Origin: DASZZV01 sp035544835
GTDB taxonomy: Bacteria > Acidobacteriota > Thermoanaerobaculia > Gp7-AA8
Reading direction: 5' to 3'
Assembly: GCA_035544835.1 (NCBI GenBank)
Contig: DASZZV010000208.1
Location: 1 to 21,211 of the forward strand
Length of the DNA stretch: 21,211 bases
Part shown: one piece after another, positions 7,648 through 15,033 of the stretch
Position numbering within the stretch: the stretch's first letter is position 1
Layout of the letters: each line of letters opens with the position of its first letter
The notes under the pieces: generated by a model
The model's input: the letters and a program-made list of their open reading frames with translations, nothing else
What the model was told of the DNA's origin: nothing
The model's database searches: none
Position numbers and translations under genes: made by a program

Positions 7648-7764
7648 GAAACCTCCATTCTGTATCGTTGTTGCGGGTCGGCTGACTGCTACACGCAGAC
7701 TGCCCGCAACCGCAGAGTCGTACGACTTGTTAAGACAGCGCTTCGCAACTTTCAGTCCAAAAGA

Positions 7765-7793
7765 CAAAAGGCGCCCCCGGGGAGCGCCTTTGT
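7765..7793 (-). terminator. Rho-independent terminator of the 7810-8460 gene
   Basis: An 8-bp stem (7767-7774 against 7784-7791) encloses a C/G-rich loop. On the minus strand the stem is followed by TTTTGTCTTTT. It lies 17 bases past the stop codon of the upstream OmpA-like gene and before the start of the next one, so the two genes are probably separate transcripts. Confidence 0.85.
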
Positions 7794-7809
7794 TCTGATG
7801 CTTGAATCG

Positions 7810-8460
7810 TTATGCTGCGTTGGCCTTCACGTGAATCTCCACGCGGCGATTGAGCTGGCGGCCGCGGGCGCTAGCATTCGAGGCGCGGGGGTCGGACTCG
7901 CCGTAGCCGACAGTGCGGATGCGGCCGCTGCGAACACCGACCTGCTCGAGGTAATTGGCGACGCTGCCTGAGCGGCGCTCGGACAGGCGCTCATTGTAGC
8001 TGGCCGATCCCGTGGAATCGGTGTGACCCTGGACTGAGAGCGTCGTGTTGTTGTACTTCTCAAAGACTCTGGCCATCTCACGCAGAGAGTCTCTCGACGC
8101 GCCGCGCAACGCGGCTGAGTTGTAGTCGAACAGCACTTCGTTCTTCACTACCACGTTCAGCTCATCGTCAGCCGTGCGCTGGACTTCCACACCATTGATC
8201 TGACGAAGCTCGCGCTCCTGCTTGTCGATATAGGCACCCACCGCCGCGCCGGCCACACCACCAGCAACCGTTCCTATGATCGCGCCACGTTTGGCGTTTC
8301 CGCCGTGACGGTTGTTTCCGATGACTGCACCCAGGACTCCGCCAGCAACGGCACCGATGACGGCGCCCTTTTTCGTCTTGTCTCGCTCGGTCGCCACATC
8401 ACCTGCGAATACGGGAACGGCGAGGGTGAGGGTAAGAAAAGTTGCGATGAATCGTTTCAT
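7810..8460 (-). CDS. Periplasmic OmpA-like protein with glycine-zipper domain
   Basis: A 216-residue paralogue of the neighbouring lipoprotein, but with a type I signal peptide (cleavage probably after Ala19 in PVFA-GD) and no lipobox cysteine. Residues 31-77 are a glycine-zipper region (GAVIGAVAGGVLGAVIG and GAIIGTVAGGVAGAAVG) that could insert in or associate with the membrane. Residues 103-213 are an OmpA C-terminal domain with GHTDSTG (145-151), LSERRSGSVANYL (159-171) and LNRRVEIHV (203-211). It probably binds peptidoglycan. The start is fixed by AGGAGG seven bases upstream and by the signal peptide. It is divergent from the methyltransferase gene across 181 bases. The family call is firm; the specific role is not known. 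Confidence 0.9.
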   Translation of the reverse strand: MKRFIATFLTLTLAVPVFAGDVATERDKTKKGAVIGAVAGGVLGAVIGNNRHGGNAKRGAIIGTVAGGVAGAAVGAYIDKQERELRQINGVEVQRTADDELNVVVKNEVLFDYNSAALRGASRDSLREMARVFEKYNNTTLSVQGHTDSTGSASYNERLSERRSGSVANYLEQVGVRSGRIRTVGYGESDPRASNASARGRQLNRRVEIHVKANAA

Positions 8461-8641
8461 GTGATTTCCTCCTAAGGATTGAGCCATCTGACTCTGGATC
8501 ATTCGTCCTTGCATGCTTCTCTTATCGCAACGGGGATGCCACCACATTGCAAAGGCGGGCTCATCCGGGGCTTTCCGGCCGGTCTGGATGTGTCGGGCCG
8601 TGCGCACGCCAGTTCGGTGAACTTGGAAGAAGTTACTCGCT

Positions 8642-9721
8642 ATGATCATGCAAAATAAAGACTTATCGTTTCGTGATTTTGTGGAGAAGGCGCTCTATGA
8701 CCCTTCCAATGGGTACTATTCAGCCCTTCGCGATGGCCGGAAACGAGGCACCGATTACGCGACTTCGCACCTCATTTCGCCCGCTTTCGGCTTCGCGCTA
8801 GCTCAGCTGTATCGCGAGTTTTTGGTGCGGATAGGCGACGGGGTGTACGGAATAGTGGACATCGGCTGCGGCGATGGCGGGCTCATCCGTCAGATTGAGA
8901 ACTTCCTGGCCCTTCCCGAGCTGCCTCAGCCCCTTCTTTTTGGAGTGGATCGGACTCTTCGAGATGTGAACCGAGAGGAGACCGCGGTTCGATTTCTCGA
9001 GGATTTTTCGGCCGTCCCTGGCGACGTCCCGCTTCTCATCATTAGTAATGAGCTCTTTGATGCCTTTCCTTTCGCGCGGCTGGTGAACAGGGGAGGCTCA
9101 CTCTCAGAGTTGTGGGTCACCGAGACGGCAGAGGGTAGAGAGTGGTGTGAGCGGAGCGCACCGCAACCGTATGTCGACTATCTCGAAGAGCGAGAGATCC
9201 ATCTGGAGGAGGGACAGTTTGCCGACATCTCGCTGGATTGGGGCCCTTACTACTCGGCGCTTTGCAAGCGGGTTGAGCGAGCCATGATCGTTACCTTCGA
9301 CTACGGATATGAATCCTCGAAGCTGTTCGATCCGCGGGTGCGGCGTTTCGGTACCGCGGCGACCTACCGCCGTCATCAGGTCGGGCGTGAGCTCCTGGCC
9401 GAACCGGGACAGCAGGACCTGACCTGCCATATCAACTTCTCCGATCTCATCGAGTCGGGGGAGAGGGCTGGACTCGAGACGCTTACTTTCACCCGGCAGG
9501 CCAGATTCCTGCTCAGCATCGGGATCACCGGACATCCTCTCTTCATGCCGGCCGGCGATGTCGGCCCTGCCGAGGTCGAATCACTGGCGGCACTTGCCGA
9601 CGAGCGTGACGCGGCGCGGCGTCTGGTGTTGCCGGCCGGGATCGGCGACGAGATGCGGGTTCTGGTGCAGTCGAAGAACATCCCGCAGAGCGGTTGGTCC
9701 TTTCAGCAGAGTCTGTTCTAA
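8642..9721 (+). CDS. SAM-dependent methyltransferase, MidA/NDUFAF7 family
   Basis: A 359-residue protein with the Methyltransf_28 (MidA) layout. An N-terminal segment is followed by a family-like GTDYATSHLISPAFG (36-50), the SAM-binding motif VDIGCGDGG (72-80), and SNELFDAFP (135-143), the conserved xNExxDAxP of this family. The mitochondrial member NDUFAF7 symmetrically dimethylates an arginine in the complex I subunit NDUFS2 (NuoD homologue) and is needed for assembly. This gene lies 70 bases upstream of nuoA on the same strand. That supports NuoD as the substrate, with Arg45 of this NuoD equivalent to the methylated bovine Arg85 (inference). A promoter lies between this gene and nuoA, so they may be only partly co-transcribed. 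The start ATG has only a weak purine-rich GGAAGAAG upstream. It sits slightly below the usual MidA length. Confidence 0.85.
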   Translation: MIMQNKDLSFRDFVEKALYDPSNGYYSALRDGRKRGTDYATSHLISPAFGFALAQLYREFLVRIGDGVYGIVDIGCGDGGLIRQIENFLALPELPQPLLFGVDRTLRDVNREETAVRFLEDFSAVPGDVPLLIISNELFDAFPFARLVNRGGSLSELWVTETAEGREWCERSAPQPYVDYLEEREIHLEEGQFADISLDWGPYYSALCKRVERAMIVTFDYGYESSKLFDPRVRRFGTAATYRRHQVGRELLAEPGQQDLTCHINFSDLIESGERAGLETLTFTRQARFLLSIGITGHPLFMPAGDVGPAEVESLAALADERDAARRLVLPAGIGDEMRVLVQSKNIPQSGWSFQQSLF

Positions 9722-9740
9722 ACGCTACGATTCGTTATCC

Positions 9741-9768
9741 TTGACTCCACTTGGACCACGACTACAAT
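9741..9768 (+). promoter_or_regulatory. Sigma70-like promoter for the nuo operon
   Basis: TTGACT (9741-9746) and TACAAT (9763-9768) are spaced by 16 bases, each one base off the consensus hexamer. Transcription would start near 9775, leaving a leader of only about 17 bases before the nuoA ATG at 9792. That short leader fits the lack of a clear Shine-Dalgarno sequence there. Confidence 0.7.
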
Positions 9769-9791
9769 ACGGGAGCCTCAAGCGAAAACTC

Positions 9792-10151
9792 ATGGCGAAT
9801 TACTCGGTCTTACTGATCGCAACACTCATCGTAATTTCGCTTCCCATCTTCACGCTCTTCATTTTGACGCCCCTGATTCGTGCGTCAAAAGCGTCGAAAG
9901 TGAAGCTGGAACCGTACGAGTGTGGGATGCCGGCGACGACCATGGCATTCGATCACCGCTTTTCCGTTCGCTACTTCCTCGTCGCGGTGCTCTTCATCGT
10001 TTTCGACGTCGAAACCATCTTTCTCTTTCCCTGGGCAATTCGCTTCAAGCAGCTGGGCTGGTTCGGCGCGGCTGAGATGGCCGTCTTCATCGCCATTCTT
10101 CTCGTTGGATATCTGTACGCCTGGAGGAGAAAGGTGCTTTCATGGGTCTGA
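9792..10151 (+). CDS. nuoA: NADH-quinone oxidoreductase subunit A
   Basis: A 119-residue subunit of the complex I membrane arm with three transmembrane helices (about 5-27, 60-82 and 93-112). Conserved features are EPYECG (40-45), whose loop lies at the quinone-tunnel entrance, and FDVETIFLFPWA (71-82) with acidic residues Asp72 and Glu74 in the second helix. The start at 9792 gives the normal family length; earlier in-frame codons belong to the preceding gene's region and lack family sequence. No clear ribosome site precedes the ATG. The end overlaps nuoB by 10 bases. It is the first gene of the nuo cluster. Confidence 0.95.
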   Translation: MANYSVLLIATLIVISLPIFTLFILTPLIRASKASKVKLEPYECGMPATTMAFDHRFSVRYFLVAVLFIVFDVETIFLFPWAIRFKQLGWFGAAEMAVFIAILLVGYLYAWRRKVLSWV

Positions 10152-11179
10152 TCGAGAATCGGTTCGACCCGAACATCCTGACCACCACGGTCGACAAATT
10201 CTTCAACTGGGCGCGCAAATCTTCACTCTGGCCGATGCAGTTCGGCCTGGCCTGCTGCGCCATCGAGATGATGGCCGTCCTCGATCCTCGTCATGACATG
10301 GCCCGGTTCGGTGCCGAAGTCTTTCGCGCCACACCGCGTCAGTCGGATCTGATGATCGTTGCCGGCACTGTGACCGAGAAGATGGCGCCGATCGTCAAGC
10401 GTCTCTGGGATCAGATGCCGGAGCCGAAGTGGGTGATCGCCATGGGGTCGTGCGCGACGTGCGGCGGTCCCTATGACACGTACGCCGTCACGCAGGGTGT
10501 CGATCGTCTAGTGCCGGTCGATGTCTATGTCCCCGGTTGTCCTCCTCGCCCCGAGGCGCTGATCTGGGGATTGCTGGAACTGCAGAAGAAGATCGAGAAG
10601 ATGCACGTTCTCCGCAAGGGTGGTGCCGAATACGATTTCGCGCGTCAATCGGTCCGCGACTCCATCCGCCCCGGTCATGAGGGGCCGGCCCTGCGCGCTG
10701 AACAGGCCGCGCAGCTCAAACCGGCTCCGATCTCCGGCATCAAGCGCGATGTCGTTGCCGAGACCAAACCGAAGAAGGCAGTAGTTGCGACGAAGCCGGT
10801 GGTTGCGACCGCCGCTGAGGTAGGCGGCGCGGTTGGTGAAGCCCCCGCGATTCAGCAGGCCACCGCCGCTGAAGAAGTGGCCCCGGCGAAGGGCGGGAGC
10901 TCGGGAGCATCGCCCGACGCCCCCTTCCACAATGAAGCGCTGACTCTTCCCGAGCGGATGAAGCTCGCCGAGGAGATGCAAGGTAATCTGGAGACCAAGC
11001 TGTTCGCCGCCATGGCGCAGACCGACTGCGGCGCCTGCGGTTGGGATTGCCAGGGCTACGCGAACGCGATCTTCACTGGCGAAACGAACGACATATCCCT
11101 TTGTGTCCCCGGCGAAGCAGAGACGTTCGACATGCTCGAGCTGCTCATGAAGGAAGCCGGACGCGAATACGAGGGATAG
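10142..11179 (+). CDS. nuoB: NADH-quinone oxidoreductase subunit B with extra C-terminal Fe-S module
   Basis: A 345-residue protein. Residues 1 to about 165 are ordinary NuoB, which holds cluster N2, the last Fe-S centre before quinone. The ligands are the Cys38-Cys39 pair, Cys104 in GSCATCGG and Cys133 in VPGCPPRP. Typical NuoB ends about here (160-190 residues). This protein continues with an Ala/Lys/Pro/Val-rich linker (about 170-258) and a C-terminal module (260-345) with ERMKLAEE, FAAMAQTDC and LCVPGEAET. The module's four cysteines are 296, 299, 303 and 321 (C-x2-C-x3-C-x17-C), a likely extra 4Fe-4S site. An almost identical module ends the next gene product. Cys107, within the N2 loop, is an additional cysteine not usual there. 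The start overlaps nuoA by 10 bases. The core call is firm; the tail's cluster and function are inferred. Confidence 0.95.
   Translation: MGLIENRFDPNILTTTVDKFFNWARKSSLWPMQFGLACCAIEMMAVLDPRHDMARFGAEVFRATPRQSDLMIVAGTVTEKMAPIVKRLWDQMPEPKWVIAMGSCATCGGPYDTYAVTQGVDRLVPVDVYVPGCPPRPEALIWGLLELQKKIEKMHVLRKGGAEYDFARQSVRDSIRPGHEGPALRAEQAAQLKPAPISGIKRDVVAETKPKKAVVATKPVVATAAEVGGAVGEAPAIQQATAAEEVAPAKGGSSGASPDAPFHNEALTLPERMKLAEEMQGNLETKLFAAMAQTDCGACGWDCQGYANAIFTGETNDISLCVPGEAETFDMLELLMKEAGREYEG
10919..11176 (+). repeat. Duplicated Fe-S module, copy 1 (NuoB tail)
   Basis: This codes for NuoB residues 260-345. The core (283-340) matches NuoC 273-330 at 44 of 58 positions without gaps, and both begin with APFH followed by P-x-R-M. 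Many differences at DNA level are silent, so the duplication is not recent or has been under protein-level selection. Confidence 0.9.
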
Positions 11180-11189
11180 CGGAATCTGA

Positions 11190-12194
11190 ATGGCCGACGA
11201 GACCCAGCCACCAGCGACAGCAGCTCCGCAACCGCCGCCTCCAGCTGCGCGGACGGCCGACGATATTCTTCGTGAGCCACTCGTCGCTTCCACGGTGTCG
11301 CGCATTCGCGACGCCATCACTACGGCCAAAGAATTCGCCGGAGAAATCACTCTGCACGTATCACGCGATCGCATCCGTGAGGTTTGCCAGGCCTTCAAGA
11401 GCGACGGGTTCACCTACCTGGTGGATCTCTCCGGCATCGATTACTCCACCTATCCCAATCATTCCGAGGCTCGGTTCGGAGTCGCCTATCATCTCTATTC
11501 GTTTCGAAGCAACGCTCGGGTTCGTCTGAAAGTCTTTGCCGCCGACGGCGAGTCGATCCCGTCGGTGTCGTCAGTCTGGAAGACGGCCAACTGGCACGAG
11601 CGCGAGACCTTCGACATGTTTGGTGTGGAGTTCGAAGGGCATCCCAATCTCGAGCGCATTCTCATGTGGGAAGGCTTCAATGGCTTCCCGCTGCGCAAGG
11701 ACTTTCCGATTCGCGGAATCGATACCGGCGCTGCTATCTATCCGGAAGTCTTCCCGGAAGGTGGCGGTCCGAAACCGGGTTCGACGGGTAAAGACCCTAA
11801 GGATGTAAATCTGTGGAAAGGGCCGGTCGTGCCTTATGGTCGAGCACCGGTCGCTCCGCCTGCGGGTCAGAAAACGCCGCTTCTGGAATCAGCGGCCGAA
11901 AAAGCGACTGTGGTCGCCGACACGGCCAAGCCGACTGAGGAAGCACCGTTTCACGATCCCGATCTGCCGATGCCGAAGCGGATGGAGATGGCCAAAGAGG
12001 GAGACCTCAAGACCAAGCTCTTCGCGGCCATGGCGCAAACCGATTGCACCGCCTGTGGATGGGATTGCGAAGGGTACGCCGCGGCTCTCGCCTCCGGCGA
12101 GAGCAAGGACATCACCTTGTGCGTTCCGGGCGAGGCAGAGACGGAAGACATGCTGCGACAACTGATGCAGGAGGCCGGCAAAGCGCACAACTAG
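11190..12194 (+). CDS. nuoC: NADH-quinone oxidoreductase subunit C with extra C-terminal Fe-S module
   Basis: A 334-residue protein. A Pro/Ala-rich N-terminus (about 6-22) precedes the 30-kDa subunit domain (about 24-190). The family signature is ERETFDMFGVEFEGHPNLER (137-156), followed by PLRKDFP (167-173). Normal NuoC proteins need no Fe-S cluster and are scaffold subunits beside NuoB and NuoD. Here the domain is followed by a linker (about 195-250) and a module (252-334) with cysteines 286, 289, 293 and 311, in the same C-x2-C-x3-C-x17-C spacing as in NuoB. It starts 10 bases after the nuoB stop codon with only a weak GGAA ahead of the ATG, so it probably relies on coupling to nuoB. NuoC is separate from NuoD here, not fused as in E. 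coli. The core is firm; the tail function is inferred. Confidence 0.95.
   Translation: MADETQPPATAAPQPPPPAARTADDILREPLVASTVSRIRDAITTAKEFAGEITLHVSRDRIREVCQAFKSDGFTYLVDLSGIDYSTYPNHSEARFGVAYHLYSFRSNARVRLKVFAADGESIPSVSSVWKTANWHERETFDMFGVEFEGHPNLERILMWEGFNGFPLRKDFPIRGIDTGAAIYPEVFPEGGGPKPGSTGKDPKDVNLWKGPVVPYGRAPVAPPAGQKTPLLESAAEKATVVADTAKPTEEAPFHDPDLPMPKRMEMAKEGDLKTKLFAAMAQTDCTACGWDCEGYAAALASGESKDITLCVPGEAETEDMLRQLMQEAGKAHN
11943..12191 (+). repeat. Duplicated Fe-S module, copy 2 (NuoC tail)
   Basis: This codes for NuoC residues 252-334. All four cysteines and the flanking FAAMAQTDC, CGWDC and LCVPGEAET segments are shared with the NuoB tail. The linkers ahead of the two modules are similar only in composition. 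Confidence 0.9.
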
Positions 12195-12210
12195 CGCGCC
12201 GACACCACAC

Positions 12211-13326
12211 ATGCTGAACCTGCAGGAAATGGAAGTGAACTTCGGTCCGCAGCATCCATCGACGCATGGCGTCTTGCGAGTTCTCCTGAAGATCGACGGC
12301 GAGCGCATCGTCGATGCCAAACCGGTGATCGGCTATCTGCATCGTGGAACCGAGAAGCTGTTCGAGAACATGAATTATCCGCAGTGCGTTCCCCACACCG
12401 ACCGCATGGATTACGTAGCAGCAGCCACCAACAACCTCGGGTTCGTCGAAGCGGTCGAGAAGCTGATCGGCATCACCGGAAAAATACCGAAGCGCGCTCA
12501 GCTGATTCGCGTGATGCTGTCGGAGCTGCAGCGGATCTCTTCGCACCTTCTCTGGCTGGCTACGCATGCCATCGACATCGGCGCCATGACGCCCTTCTTC
12601 TACTGCTTCCGCGAGCGCGAGCAGGTCCTCGATCTCTTCGAGGAGTACTGCGGCGCACGGCTGACCCTGAACTGCATGAAGATCGGCGGCCAACCTGAAG
12701 ACGTGACCCCGCAGTGGCTCGACCATCTCGAGCACTTCACGTCGATCTTCGACGCTGCCGTGGATGAATACGAGAGCCTTCTCACCAACAATCGAATCTG
12801 GAAGCGACGCACCATCGGCATCGGCGTCCTTTCACCCGAGGAAGCGATCGAGTGGGGCATCACCGGCCCGCCGCTTCGCGGCTCCGGTGTGAACTGGGAT
12901 CTTCGCAAGGTGCTTCCGTACGAGTGCTACGACGAGTTGGACTTCGAGGTGCCGGTCGGGAAAAACGGCGACACCTACGACCGCTATCTCTGTCGCATGG
13001 AAGAGATGCGTCAGTCCAATCGCATCCTCAAACAATGTATCCCGCTGACCAAGGCAACGCCGGCGGGTGACCTCAAGGCAAAAATCTCCCGCGTCATCCG
13101 TCCACCCGAAGGCGAGGTTTACCATTCGATCGAGTCGCCGAAGGGAGAGCTCGGCTACTACATCATCTCCGACGGCAAAGGGCAGAACGCCTACCGCTGT
13201 CATGTGCGGCCCCCCTCGTTCGTGAACCTTCAGGCGCTGCCGGCTCTCGCCAAGGGGCATCTCATCTCCGATCTCGTGGCGCTGATCGGAACGATCGACA
13301 TCGTTCTCGGTGAGGTGGACCGGTGA
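12211..13326 (+). CDS. nuoD: NADH-quinone oxidoreductase subunit D
   Basis: A 371-residue 49-kDa-type subunit that forms the quinone pocket with NuoB. NFGPQHPSTHGVLR (10-23) carries the pocket histidines (15 and 19). GYLHRGTEKL (41-50) holds Arg45, equivalent to the methylated arginine near cluster N2 in bovine NDUFS2. HTDRMDYVAA (62-71) holds Tyr68, equivalent to the tyrosine that binds the quinone head group. The C-terminus ends in the usual IDIVLGEVDR. The length is typical of stand-alone NuoD (about 370-420). It starts 16 bases after nuoC with no Shine-Dalgarno sequence. The next gene is nuoH, so nuoE, F and G are missing from the place they normally occupy. Confidence 0.97.
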   Translation: MLNLQEMEVNFGPQHPSTHGVLRVLLKIDGERIVDAKPVIGYLHRGTEKLFENMNYPQCVPHTDRMDYVAAATNNLGFVEAVEKLIGITGKIPKRAQLIRVMLSELQRISSHLLWLATHAIDIGAMTPFFYCFREREQVLDLFEEYCGARLTLNCMKIGGQPEDVTPQWLDHLEHFTSIFDAAVDEYESLLTNNRIWKRRTIGIGVLSPEEAIEWGITGPPLRGSGVNWDLRKVLPYECYDELDFEVPVGKNGDTYDRYLCRMEEMRQSNRILKQCIPLTKATPAGDLKAKISRVIRPPEGEVYHSIESPKGELGYYIISDGKGQNAYRCHVRPPSFVNLQALPALAKGHLISDLVALIGTIDIVLGEVDR

Positions 13327-13354
13327 TGAGGAAAGCAGAAGTGGCGGTGAGAGG

Positions 13355-14500
13355 ATGATTCAGCCGATTCTCTTTCTTGCCCAGGAGACGGTGGAGGTTC
13401 ACCAGAGCGCCTTTGCCAAGGCCTGGGCGGCGATTCCGGAACCGCTGCAGCGCTATCTCATCTGGCCGACTATCAAATTCCTGATCGCCTTCGCCATCGT
13501 GCAGGGGATCGTGGCGGCGATGACCTACATCGAGCGCCGGATGCTCGGCTTCATGCAGGCGCGACTCGGCCCGAACCGTGTCGGTCCTTATGGTCTCTTT
13601 CAGGCCATCGCCGATCCGGTGAAGCTGATGCTCAAGGAAGACATCGTGCCCTCCAGCGCAGAGCGGGTGACGTACTTCCTCGGGCCAATGCTTCCGCTGA
13701 TCCCTGCCTTCGTTGTCTTCTGTCTGATTCCTTTCGGCCCGCCGCCGATGTTCGCCATCACCAGGGTCAATGTCGGACTGCTTCTCATCCTGGCGCTTAC
13801 GTCGACCGGCGTGTACGGAATCATCCTGGGCGGCTGGGCCTCGAACAACAAGTTCTCACTCATCGGCGGTCTCCGTTCCGCGGCGCAGATGGTTTCCTAC
13901 GAGGTGCCGTTCGGTCTGTCGATCGTCGGTGTGCTGATGTTGTGCGGCAGCTTCGATCTGGTCAAGATCGTCCGCTATCAGGAGACGCACCTCTGGAACG
14001 TCATCCCTCAGTTCCTCGGGTGCTTTATCTTCCTGGTGGCGATGATCGCTGAGACCAACCGGGCTCCCTTCGATCTACCCGAGGCCGAGTCGGAGCTCGT
14101 GGCCGGATTCCACACCGAATACTCTGGGATGAAGTTCGCCTTCTTCATGCTCGCCGAGTACGCTGCCATGCTCGTCAACTCCTGCCTGATCGTCAGCCTG
14201 TACTTTGGAGGCTGGACTCTGGGCGGAGTCATTCGCGGCCATCACATCGGCTTTACGACTCGTAATCTTCTGCACATGACTCCGGGCGGATTCCCGCTCG
14301 GCGGCCTGATCGGCGTCGGGATATTCGTAACGAAGGTCATGTGCTTCATGCTGTTCTACATCTGGCTCCGTGGAACGTTCCCGCGTTTCCGGTTCGACCA
14401 GCTCATGGATCTGGGCTGGAAGTGGATGATCCCTCTGGCTCTGGTCAATATCGTGGTTACCGGTATCGTCGTCCTGTCTCTGCAATCGATGGGGATTTAA
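13355..14500 (+). CDS. nuoH: NADH-quinone oxidoreductase subunit H
   Basis: A 381-residue membrane subunit joining the quinone site to the pump modules, with about eight transmembrane helices. Family signatures are YIERRMLGFMQARLGPNR (58-75) with VGPYGLFQAIADPVKL, AETNRAPFDLPEAESELV (232-249) and GFHTEYSGMKF (251-261). The acidic residues in these loops form part of the E-channel. I chose ATG 13355, preceded by gagagg, over an upstream in-frame ATG at 13310. The upstream start lies inside nuoD and adds 15 charged residues without family match. The gap from nuoD is 28 bases, and the stop codon shares a base with the nuoI start (TAATG). Confidence 0.95.
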   Translation: MIQPILFLAQETVEVHQSAFAKAWAAIPEPLQRYLIWPTIKFLIAFAIVQGIVAAMTYIERRMLGFMQARLGPNRVGPYGLFQAIADPVKLMLKEDIVPSSAERVTYFLGPMLPLIPAFVVFCLIPFGPPPMFAITRVNVGLLLILALTSTGVYGIILGGWASNNKFSLIGGLRSAAQMVSYEVPFGLSIVGVLMLCGSFDLVKIVRYQETHLWNVIPQFLGCFIFLVAMIAETNRAPFDLPEAESELVAGFHTEYSGMKFAFFMLAEYAAMLVNSCLIVSLYFGGWTLGGVIRGHHIGFTTRNLLHMTPGGFPLGGLIGVGIFVTKVMCFMLFYIWLRGTFPRFRFDQLMDLGWKWMIPLALVNIVVTGIVVLSLQSMGI

Positions 14501-15033
14501 TGCAAGTCACGGCATCCAAAACGAAGTGGACTGACAAGATTCTGCTGCTTGATCTCTTCGAGGGATTGAAGACGACATGGAAAGAGCTGTTCAAGCCCAA
14601 GGTGACCATCCGTTATCCGGAAGAGCGGCTCGAGCCTGCGGATCGTTTTCGAGGCATGTTCCGTTTCTCCTTCGACCGCTGCATCGCCTGCAAGCTGTGC
14701 GCGGTGGCCTGTCCGATCGACATCATCTATATCGACGTGCACGATGAGACTCGTGAAGTCGATGGTAAGAACAAGAAGATCAAGGTTCTCGACCGCTACG
14801 ACATCGACGTGAAGCGCTGCATGTTCTGCTCGCTCTGCGAGGAAGCCTGCCCCACCAAGCCGAAGTCGATCTGGCTGACGACGAAGACCTACGAGCTGGC
14901 GACTTACGACCGCAACGACCTGTACTTCAACATGCAGGAGCTCGAGTACTGGGACGATCGGCCGCGCTTCCCGACCATCGAAGAGTCGGCCCAGGCCCAG
15001 GGCGTCAAGTCACTCCCCGGAGGGAAGGACTGA
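14500..15033 (+). CDS. nuoI: NADH-quinone oxidoreductase subunit I (two 4Fe-4S clusters)
   Basis: A 177-residue ferredoxin-like subunit carrying clusters N6a and N6b, which pass electrons to N2 in NuoB. It has two C-x2-C-x2-C-x3-C-P motifs: Cys61, 64, 67, 71 and Cys107, 110, 113, 117. The N-terminal amphipathic segment (about 13-31) probably sits on the membrane arm. The start was moved to 14500 because it overlaps the nuoH stop codon (TAATG) and gives the normal family length; a longer frame begins inside nuoH. Its stop codon overlaps nuoJ (TGATG). In a complex without NuoEFG, this subunit would be the outermost canonical Fe-S carrier, as in ferredoxin-linked relatives. Confidence 0.96.
   Translation: MQVTASKTKWTDKILLLDLFEGLKTTWKELFKPKVTIRYPEERLEPADRFRGMFRFSFDRCIACKLCAVACPIDIIYIDVHDETREVDGKNKKIKVLDRYDIDVKRCMFCSLCEEACPTKPKSIWLTTKTYELATYDRNDLYFNMQELEYWDDRPRFPTIEESAQAQGVKSLPGGKD

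Noticed and set aside
13310..13354. Longer N-terminus for NuoH from the ATG at 13310
   Set aside because: It lies inside nuoD, adds charged residues with no family match, and the ATG at 13355 has a better ribosome site.
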